From Candidatus Zixiibacteriota bacterium (GTDB lineage: Bacteria; Zixibacteria; MSB-5A5; GN15; FEB-12): a DNA stretch of 6,534 nt. How positions within the stretch are numbered: the stretch's first letter is position 1; each line of letters begins with the position of its first letter. The position numbers were made by a program, and so were the translations under genes. The stretch spans positions 1-6,534 of the forward strand of contig JADFLZ010000124.1 of assembly GCA_022564135.1 (NCBI GenBank). The letters are read 5' to 3'. A model generated the notes under the pieces. That model was given only the letters and a program-made list of their open reading frames with translations. It did not search any database and had not been told where the DNA came from. Shown piece by piece: positions 1 to 5,445 of the stretch.

Positions 1-57
1 TAAAGTGACATAGTGCCCGATGGTTTAGGAGATTTGGTCATCTTATCAGTCATTAAC

Positions 58-72
58 TTTTAATCATTAAAA
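58..72. repeat. 15-bp AT-rich perfect palindrome
   Basis: TTTTAAT-C-ATTAAAA is a perfect 7-bp inverted repeat around one central base. It lies in the non-coding left flank beyond the pckA terminator. It could be an operator half-site pair for a gene outside the window, or chance in an AT-rich stretch. Apart from this palindrome and the terminator, positions 1-195 contain nothing I can recognise. Confidence 0.25.
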
Positions 73-104
73 CATTCAATTATTTAATGTCCGGTCTGTT
101 TTCC

Positions 105-162
105 AAAAAAACAAATTCAAAAAACAAATGTCCAGCAGCTGCAAAATAGCAGCTAAGCTGGA
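105..162 (-). terminator. Rho-independent terminator after pckA
   Basis: Read on the minus strand, TCCAGC and AGCTGC-type arms (131-142 and 149-162) form a stem of 12 base pairs with a two-base bulge (155-156) and a six-base loop (143-148). It is followed by two T tracts, six T at 124-119 and seven T at 111-105. The hairpin begins 33 nt after the pckA stop codon, as expected for the end of the prfB-pta-pckA transcript. On the plus strand the hairpin is not followed by a good T run, so it probably works in one direction only. Confidence 0.85.
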
Positions 163-195
163 CGAATGTTGTTTGTATAACAAAAATTATTCTGT

Positions 196-1839
196 TTAGT
201 TCGAATCCGGTCCGGCCGCGACAATTTCCGCCGGAGTTCCTTCCTTAAACTTTTCAAAGTTCTTATTAAACTTTTCGGCAAGATTTTTATACCGTTTATT
301 ATAATCATCTTTATTGGCCCATGATTCTGAAGGGTTCAAAACACTTTTGGGCACGCCATCGGCCGACTGCGGTACCTGGAAATGAAAGACCGGGTCGGTA
401 ATATACTCGACATTTAAGAGCTCACCCTCAAGCGCCAGGTTTAACAGAGTTCTGGTATGCTGAATGGACATTCTTTTACCGACCCCAAACGGTCCGCCGG
501 TCCAGCCGGTATTAACCAGCCAGCAGTTGACATCATGTTTGGCAATTAAATCTTTTAGCATTTCGGCATACTTTGAGGGGTGGTGAACCATAAACGGTGC
601 CCCAAAACAGGTACTGAAAGTACTGGTAGGCTCGGCGCCCATGCCGATTTCTGTGCCGCCGACTTTGGAAGTATAGCCCGATATAAAATGATAAACTGTC
701 TGCTCCGGTGTAAGTTTAGCGATGGGAGGCATGACACCCGAAGCGTCACAGGTCAGAAGAATAATATTTTTGGGATGTCCCGCTTTCTTTTCCGGCAGAG
801 CATTGCCTATGTATTCCAGCGGGTAGGCCGCCCGTGTATTTTCGGTGATGCTGGCGTCTGTCAGATCAAGTTCACGGCTGTGTTTGTCATAGACCACGTT
901 TTCCAGTATGGTGCCGAACTTCTGAGTGACGGAAAAAATCTCAGGCTCGGCTTCGGCTGAAAGATTAATAACCTTGGCATAACAGCCGCCTTCGAAATTG
1001 AAAATGCCGTTATCACTCCAGCCATGTTCGTCGTCGCCTATGAGAGATCGTTTCGGGTCTGCCGACAGCGTTGTTTTGCCCGTTCCCGACAATCCGAAAA
1101 ACAAAGCGGCATCGCCTTTGTCGCCGACATTGGCCGAGCAATGCATGGATAAGACGCCTTTTAAGGGCAGTAAATAATTAAGCATAGTAAATATAGATTT
1201 TTTAATTTCACCGCCGTAGCCGGTGCCGCCAATGAGGCAGAGGCGTTCATCTAAGTTAAGCAGAATAAAAGTAGGTGTGCGGGTGCCGTCTGTCTCCGGG
1301 TCGGCCTCAAACGAAGGGATTGAAACAACTGTGAACTCCGGTTTGAAATCTTTTAATTCAGATTTGTCGGCCGGTCTGATCAGCATACTTTTTGCAAAGA
1401 GACTGTGCCAGGCATACTCGGTAATAATTCTGACCTTAAGGCGATAATCCGTATCGGCGCCGGCGTAGCAATCCTGCACAAACAGGTCACGCCCCTGCGC
1501 GAATTCCTGCATCTTCTTTTGAATCTTCTTAAATTTTTCAGGGTCCAGCGACTGATTGTTATCCCACCAGACATGCTTTTCACTTTCCGGATTTCTTACA
1601 ATAAATTTGTCTTTGGCTGCCCGCGCTGTGTGAGTGCCGGTATTGACTACCAGAGGTCCCATGCGTGAGAGGCTGCATTCGCCGCGGAAAATACTTTCTT
1701 CGTAAAGCGCTTCGACAGGCAGATTCCAGTACTGTCTGTTTAGCTTGGTGAAATTATTAAAGTCCAGTCCGCAACTGGATTTTAAGTCTTCGGCTTGTTT
1801 TTCCGAGGGGGTAGTCTCTTCAAAAATGTTTCTGCTCAT
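196..1839 (-). CDS. pckA: Phosphoenolpyruvate carboxykinase (ATP)
   Basis: This is the cytosolic enzyme that interconverts oxaloacetate plus ATP with PEP, CO2 and ADP, the entry step of gluconeogenesis (or, in reverse, an ATP-yielding carboxylation in fermenters). At 547 residues it matches the usual length of about 540. Visible motifs are the substrate-binding segment TGTHTARAAKDKF near 67-79 (Arg73, equivalent to E. coli Arg65), GYGGEIKKS with metal-ligand Lys214, MHCSAN with metal-ligand His233, the P-loop GLSGTGKTTL at 249-258 (Lys255), the metal-binding LIGDDEHGW with Asp270, and ENTRAAYP further on. All key catalytic residues appear intact. The ATG at 1839 has an AAAGGAG at 1860-1854, about 14 nt away, which is long but plausible. 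It lies 28 nt after the pta stop codon, so cotranscription is likely, and a clear terminator follows. The family assignment is very secure; the physiological direction of the reaction cannot be read from the sequence. Confidence 0.97.
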   Translation of the reverse strand: MSRNIFEETTPSEKQAEDLKSSCGLDFNNFTKLNRQYWNLPVEALYEESIFRGECSLSRMGPLVVNTGTHTARAAKDKFIVRNPESEKHVWWDNNQSLDPEKFKKIQKKMQEFAQGRDLFVQDCYAGADTDYRLKVRIITEYAWHSLFAKSMLIRPADKSELKDFKPEFTVVSIPSFEADPETDGTRTPTFILLNLDERLCLIGGTGYGGEIKKSIFTMLNYLLPLKGVLSMHCSANVGDKGDAALFFGLSGTGKTTLSADPKRSLIGDDEHGWSDNGIFNFEGGCYAKVINLSAEAEPEIFSVTQKFGTILENVVYDKHSRELDLTDASITENTRAAYPLEYIGNALPEKKAGHPKNIILLTCDASGVMPPIAKLTPEQTVYHFISGYTSKVGGTEIGMGAEPTSTFSTCFGAPFMVHHPSKYAEMLKDLIAKHDVNCWLVNTGWTGGPFGVGKRMSIQHTRTLLNLALEGELLNVEYITDPVFHFQVPQSADGVPKSVLNPSESWANKDDYNKRYKNLAEKFNKNFEKFKEGTPAEIVAAGPDSN

Positions 1840-1867
1840 CTTTAAGCTCTTGGCTCCTTTTTGTTTT

Positions 1868-2881
1868 TCATTCAGCCATCAGGCAGGCAATTGCTGCGGC
1901 ATCTATTATATCTTCAGTCGAACAGCCGCGCGACAAATCATTGACCGGTTTCGTCAGCCCCTGTAAAATCGGACCAATTGCTTTGGCCTGAGCCAGACGC
2001 TGAGTCAACTTATAGCCAATGTTGCCTGCATCCAGGGTTGGAAATATAAGGATATTGGCCTCTCCCGCAACAATAGAATCCGGCGCTTTTTGCTTTTGTA
2101 TTTCGGGCACGATAGCCGCATCAAGCTGCAGCTCGCCATCCACTTTGAGGCCGGGGAAATCTCTGTTTAATATCTTCAAAGTTTCGGTCACTTTTCTGAC
2201 GTCAGCATGTCGGGCTGAGCCTTTTGTCGAAAAAGAGAGCAGGGCGATGCTTGGCTCAATGCCAAAAAGCAGTTTTAGAGTTTCTGCTGTTGAAGCTGCT
2301 ATCGAGGCCAGTTCTTCGGGGTCAGGATTTGGCAGCACCCCGCAGTCGGCAAAAAGGAAGACCTTGTCTTTTTGTCCCATATATTCAGGGATAATCATAA
2401 GAAAACTGCTGGAAATTGTCTTGACAGTTTTTTTGAGGCCTAAAACCCGAATAGCGCTTCTGATTACATCAGCAGTAGTATTGACTGCTCCGGCTACCAT
2501 CGCATCCGCCTGGCCGGCTCTGACTAACATAGCCCCAAAATAAAGCGGATTGGTTAATGTCTGAATCGCTTTTTCTTCTGATATATTTTTTTTCTGCCGG
2601 ATTTTAACATAATCTGCTGCAAATTTGTCAAAAAAATCGCTGGCGGTGGGGTCAATCAGCAGCGCCTGGCTTAAGTCGACAGAAAGCTCGCTGGCAAGAT
2701 TGTTAATTTCATTTCTGTCACCTAAGAATGTCACTTCGGCGATCTGATTTTCGAGAATAGCCGCAATCGCTTTTATAGTTCTTGGCTCAGAGCCTTCGGG
2801 GAAAACGATTCGCTTCTTATTGGATTTGGCTCTTTCATAAATCGCCTTCATGGGAGCAGATATGTTGTTTGGCTCGTTCAT
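1868..2881 (-). CDS. pta: Phosphate acetyltransferase (single-domain)
   Basis: This enzyme transfers the acetyl group between CoA and phosphate (acetyl-CoA + Pi to acetyl phosphate + CoA). With acetate kinase it links central metabolism to acetate and ATP. The 337-residue protein is the compact PTA_PTB catalytic domain alone, like the Methanosarcina and Bacillus enzymes and unlike the long E. coli Pta with its extra N-terminal domains. Visible segments are RIVFPEGSEPRT near the start, MLVRAGQADAMVAGA in the middle, FADCGVLPNPDPEELA, STKGSARHADV, and the C-terminal active-site motif NDLSRGCSTED. In that motif Ser317, Arg318 and Asp324 correspond to the catalytic Ser309/Arg310/Asp316 of the M. 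thermophila enzyme. The ATG at 2881 lies 8 nt after the prfB stop with no obvious Shine-Dalgarno, so translational coupling is likely. Met11 (2851) is an alternative start that would match shorter homologues. Phosphate butyryltransferase is a related alternative, but the motif set fits Pta better. No ackA is visible in the window. Confidence 0.95.
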   Translation of the reverse strand: MNEPNNISAPMKAIYERAKSNKKRIVFPEGSEPRTIKAIAAILENQIAEVTFLGDRNEINNLASELSVDLSQALLIDPTASDFFDKFAADYVKIRQKKNISEEKAIQTLTNPLYFGAMLVRAGQADAMVAGAVNTTADVIRSAIRVLGLKKTVKTISSSFLMIIPEYMGQKDKVFLFADCGVLPNPDPEELASIAASTAETLKLLFGIEPSIALLSFSTKGSARHADVRKVTETLKILNRDFPGLKVDGELQLDAAIVPEIQKQKAPDSIVAGEANILIFPTLDAGNIGYKLTQRLAQAKAIGPILQGLTKPVNDLSRGCSTEDIIDAAAIACLMAE

Positions 2882-2889
2882 ATCAGAGG

Positions 2890-3994
2890 CTAATCTTTCA
2901 AATTTGGGTCAGAGAGGTATGCGTCAATAAACTGGTCGATGTCGCCGTCCATTACAGCCTGAGTGTTGCCGACTTCGACCAGAGTCCGGTGGTCTTTGAC
3001 CATGCTGTAGGGATGAAAAACATAAGAGCGGATTTGAGAGCCCCATTCTATTTTCTTTTTGTTTTTATCAAATTTCTCCATTTTTTTAGCCTGCTTTTCA
3101 AGTTCCAGCTGGTAAAGTCTCGATTTGAGAACTGTCATAGCGGCTTCTTTATTTTTGTGCTGACTGCGTTCCGACTGACAGGTTACTACAATCCCGCTGG
3201 GTGCGTGGGTAAGTCTTATGGCCGAAGAAGTCTTGTTAACATGCTGGCCGCCGGCTCCCGAAGCCCGGTAGGTGTCAATGCGCAGGTCTTCATCTTTAAT
3301 CTCAATTTCGACATTGTCTTCGACCACCGGATAGACATGGACCGAAGCAAACGAAGTGTGTCGGCGTGAGTTTGAATCAAACGGGGATATGCGTACCAGG
3401 CGGTGCACTCCTGACTCGGCTTTTAACAGCCCGAAACCAAACTCACCTTTTACTTTGATAGTGGCCGATTTTAGTCCGGCTTCTTCGCCCGGCTGGTAAT
3501 CAAGCAGGTCTACCGTAAAGCCTTTGCGTTCGCACCAGCGGTTGTACATCCGAAAAAGCATACTGGCCCAGTCCTGGGATTCTGTGCCGCCGGCGCCGGG
3601 ATGAATAGAAACCAGAGCATCGCGGAAATCATCAGGGCCTGATAAAAGAGAGTTAGTTTCAAATGAATCTACCGAGCGCGACAGCTCTGCCATAGCCTCA
3701 TTTAACTCTTTTTCGTCTTCGGGATTATTTTCTTCTGCGCTAAGTGAATAAAGCTCGGCTATATCCTCAAGCTCCGAAGACAGTTTTTCATGGGTTTCGA
3801 CCCATTTCTTTTCTGTGGCTATTTCTTTGAGAGTAGCCTGGGCCGATAGATTGTTATCCCAGAATTTGGGGTTGGTGGACTCTTTTTCGAGTTTTAAGAT
3901 GGTCTGGCGGCGCTGGTCGAGGTCAAAGATACCTCCCGAGCTTCTCAAGCTTCTCTTTTAGCTTCGGGATTTTGCTCTTTATATCTATTTCCAT
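2890..3994 (-). CDS. prfB: Peptide chain release factor 2, programmed +1 frameshift
   Basis: RF2 enters the ribosomal A site at UGA and UAA codons and triggers hydrolysis of the peptidyl-tRNA. The gene is in two frames. Frame 0 starts at ATG 3994 (MEIDIKSKIPK..., 23 codons, ending LGRYL) and meets an in-frame TGA at 3925-3923. Translation continues after a +1 shift at 3924 with DLDQRRQ... to the TAG at 2892-2890, giving about 367 residues (E. coli RF2: 365). The anticodon-like SPF is at about 203-205, diagnostic for RF2 rather than RF1, and the catalytic GGQ at about 248-250 (RASGAGGQHVNKT). HPGAGGTESQDWASM at the start of the core domain is also typical. A naive single-frame reading would begin at a TTG at 3948 with an artefactual MRSSGGIF. 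An in-frame TTG at 4000 (6 nt after AAGGCGG) would give 25 frame-0 codons, exactly as in E. coli; an upstream in-frame ATG at 4042 is less likely. It leads the operon with pta and pckA. Confidence 0.96.
3922..3937 (-). promoter_or_regulatory. prfB: RF2 autoregulatory +1 frameshift site
   Basis: The minus strand reads GGG AGG TAT CTT TGA C. It has all elements of the known bacterial RF2 recoding signal: a slippery CTT, a UGA stop followed by C (poor termination context), and a Shine-Dalgarno-like GGGAGG three bases (TAT) before CTT, the same spacing as in E. coli. By established mechanism, scarce RF2 lets the ribosome pause at UGA and slip CTU to UUU (+1), making full-length RF2. Abundant RF2 ends translation at codon 24. 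The flanking reading frames, LGRYL before and DLDQ after, join as in E. coli LRGYL-DYD. Confidence 0.95.
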
Positions 3995-4006
3995 GCTCAA
4001 TTGCTG

Positions 4007-4013
4007 CCGCCTT
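4007..4013 (-). promoter_or_regulatory. Probable prfB ribosome binding site
   Basis: AAGGCGG lies 6 nt before an in-frame TTG (4000) and 12 nt before the in-frame ATG (3994). The spacing favours TTG, the codon identity favours ATG. Either start gives an N terminus of E. coli-like length. The ATG at 4042 has no comparable site upstream. Confidence 0.5.
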
Positions 4014-4040
4014 AAGGCTTTAGTGTTATTACTACCAGAC

Positions 4041-4069
4041 ATTATGTAACAGAAATTTTATGATAGCAA
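4041..4069 (-). promoter_or_regulatory. Putative sigma70-type promoter for prfB-pta-pckA
   Basis: On the minus strand, TTGCTA (4069-4064) is followed after exactly 17 nt by CATAAT (4046-4041), matching the consensus at 4/6 and 5/6 positions. Transcription would start near 4034. This places the ATG at 4042 outside the transcript and leaves a leader of about 35-40 nt carrying AAGGCGG, consistent with a start at 4000 or 3994. The prediction is by eye only. Confidence 0.4.
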
Positions 4070-4120
4070 CAAATGAAACATTGGGAACATTTGATAGATC
4101 TGGAAAATTAAGAAATTGGG

Positions 4121-4148
4121 TTGACAGGACATATAGCGCCGATATCTT
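4121..4148 (+). promoter_or_regulatory. Putative sigma70-type promoter for the rightward operon
   Basis: A perfect TTGACA (4121-4126) is followed after 16 nt by TATCTT (4143-4148, 4/6 consensus matches). Transcription would begin near 4155, giving a very short leader or nearly leaderless message for the ATG at 4160. The same TTG could be misread as a start codon of a longer protein. The -10 box is weak, so confidence is limited. Confidence 0.4.
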
Positions 4149-4159
4149 GGCTCTCTATT

Positions 4160-4804
4160 ATGAATATGAAACTTGAGACAATAGTTGTCGGTGATTTTGC
4201 AGTCAACTGCTATCTGTATTTCAGCGAAGCCAGCAAATCGGGGATTATAATCGATCCCGGGGCGGACCCTGAGCAGATTATCAAGAAAGTCGATTCGCTG
4301 GGCATAAAGCTATTAGCCATTCTGCTGACTCACGGCCACTGCGACCATATCGGAGCGCTGGCAGATATCAAAGAGCGCTATGAAATTCCAATCTATATAG
4401 GTAAAGGCGAAGAAATTCTCTTAAAAGATACAACTGAAAACGGTTCTGCTCTATTAGGACAGCCGATTACCGCCCCCGATGCGGACTTTCTTTTCGAAGA
4501 TGAAACACCCTACAGTTTTGGAGATATAAATTTGCGGGTTCTGTTCACGCCCGGTCATTCCAGAGCAGGAGTCTGCTTACTTGATGAAACCGCAGGAATT
4601 TTATTTACCGGTGACACTCTCTTTCAAGCCTCAATTGGCCGAACAGACCTGCCGGGGGGCTCGTTTAAGACTTTACTGAATTCAATCCAGAAAAAGATAT
4701 TACCGCTGCCGGATGATATCGTTTGTCTGCCCGGTCACGGTCCCAGCACCACCGTCGGCTCCGAGCGCAGAAACAACCCTTTCTTTTTCGAAAGCATGGT
4801 TTAA
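4160..4804 (+). CDS. MBL-fold metallo-hydrolase, glyoxalase II-like
   Basis: A soluble 214-residue metallo-beta-lactamase-fold hydrolase. The metal ligands are all present: THGHCDH (His58, His60, Asp62, His63), PGHS (His133), GDT (Asp152) and PGHG (His193), which fits a binuclear metal site. The order of motifs and the C-terminal TTVGSERRNNPFF resemble the small hydroxyacylglutathione-hydrolase-like proteins (YcbL/YqgX group), many of which cleave thioesters; the true substrate is unknown. The family usually begins shortly before a strand like LETIVVGDFAVNCYL, so I chose ATG 4160 (MNMKLET), with ATG 4166 equally possible. Extending to a TTG at 4121 would add 13 residues without family support and would use the -35 box as a start codon. 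No Shine-Dalgarno is evident before either ATG. It is followed 18 nt later by the glycosylase gene. A role in clearing methylglyoxal or other thioesters is inference. Confidence 0.9.
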   Translation: MNMKLETIVVGDFAVNCYLYFSEASKSGIIIDPGADPEQIIKKVDSLGIKLLAILLTHGHCDHIGALADIKERYEIPIYIGKGEEILLKDTTENGSALLGQPITAPDADFLFEDETPYSFGDINLRVLFTPGHSRAGVCLLDETAGILFTGDTLFQASIGRTDLPGGSFKTLLNSIQKKILPLPDDIVCLPGHGPSTTVGSERRNNPFFFESMV

Positions 4805-4822
4805 CCAAGGTAACGAAAAAAA

Positions 4823-5422
4823 GTGCCTGCAAAAAAACCAACCAAATTAAACCGAAATTTTTTTGAACGTCCTACTCTGCAAGTAGCCAGAGAGCTCTTG
4901 GGCAAGCAGATTGTTTTTAACGGCCGGCATCAGAAGCTGTCCGCCAGAATAGTCGAAGTTGAAGCCTATATTGGCAAGAATGACCCGGCCTGCCACGCCT
5001 CCAGAGGAAAGACCAAAAGAACAGCAGTTATGTTTGGTCCGGGAGGGGTTTCCTACGTCTATTTTATCTACGGTATGTATCACTGCCTGAATTTTGTGAC
5101 TGAAAAAGAAGATTTTGCAGCGGCAGTGCTGCTGCGGGCGGCTGAGCCTGAAGAAGGTCTGCAGGCGATGAAAGAAAATTCACCCGGCTGCAAAGAGAAA
5201 GATCTGCTGAGAGGTCCGGGCAGATTTTGCCGTTCGTTTGGCATCTCTAAAGTGCACAGCGGTCTTGATTTGAGCGGGGAGACCATCTATCTTGAAGACC
5301 GTCAGAGGGAAGTGAAAAGTATTGGAAAAACCACACGAGTCGGAATTAAAGAAGGCGCCGGCTTGCTGTGGCGTTTTTATGATAAGAACTCTCAGATGAT
5401 TTCATTGCGGCCGAAACAATAG
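4823..5422 (+). CDS. mpg: 3-methyladenine DNA glycosylase (AAG/MPG family)
   Basis: A monofunctional base-excision repair enzyme that flips out and removes alkylated or deaminated purines such as 3-methyladenine and hypoxanthine, leaving an abasic site. The 199-residue protein aligns by eye with human AAG. RIVEVEAYIG contains the catalytic Glu47 (human Glu125) and Tyr49 (Tyr127); His58 matches His136; YFIYGMYHCLN gives the intercalating Tyr83 (Tyr162) and Asn90 (Asn169); LLRAAEPEEG gives Arg105 (Arg182). The C-terminal GPGRFCRSFGI segment is also typical. The start is a GTG at 4823, with AAGG at 4807-4810 about 12 nt upstream; there is no good ATG before the conserved FFERPTLQVARELLGK. The N terminus is short, lysine-rich and probably disordered. 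It sits between the hydrolase and glutamate dehydrogenase genes with short gaps, so cotranscription is likely. No active-site residue is missing. Confidence 0.95.
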   Translation: MPAKKPTKLNRNFFERPTLQVARELLGKQIVFNGRHQKLSARIVEVEAYIGKNDPACHASRGKTKRTAVMFGPGGVSYVYFIYGMYHCLNFVTEKEDFAAAVLLRAAEPEEGLQAMKENSPGCKEKDLLRGPGRFCRSFGISKVHSGLDLSGETIYLEDRQREVKSIGKTTRVGIKEGAGLLWRFYDKNSQMISLRPKQ

Positions 5423-5431
5423 GCCTGCTTT

Positions 5432-5437
5432 AAGGAG
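5432..5437 (+). promoter_or_regulatory. Strong ribosome binding site of gdhA
   Basis: AAGGAG lies 8 nt before the ATG at 5446, near-ideal spacing. It fixes the start of the dehydrogenase and therefore its unusual basic N-terminal extension. It is the best Shine-Dalgarno in the window. Confidence 0.85.
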
Positions 5438-5445
5438 ACTGCCTG

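Noticed and set aside
1..3. TAA at the left edge as the end of an upstream plus-strand gene
   Set aside because: Three bases cannot support a gene call.
580..960. Plus-strand open frame opposite pckA
   Set aside because: Antisense shadow of a secure pckA gene; no recognisable domain and no Shine-Dalgarno in a sensible position.
2019..2543. 174-codon plus-strand open frame opposite pta
   Set aside because: Antisense to pta; low-complexity Ser/Ala-rich translation without family features.
2782..3369. 195-codon plus-strand open frame spanning the pta-prfB junction
   Set aside because: Overlaps two secure genes on the other strand; its phenylalanine-rich translation reflects the reverse complement of Lys/Glu codons, not a real membrane protein.
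3923..3925. In-frame TGA in prfB read as a pseudogene mutation or as selenocysteine
   Set aside because: Position and context match the conserved RF2 recoding site exactly, and the remaining gene is intact.
3946..3948. TTG start for release factor 2
   Set aside because: It gives eight residues that are the wrong-frame reading of the frameshift cassette; the true start is upstream in another frame.
4040..4042. Upstream in-frame ATG for prfB (16 more codons)
   Set aside because: No Shine-Dalgarno, overlaps the predicted -10 box, and makes RF2 longer than usual; kept only as a remote alternative.
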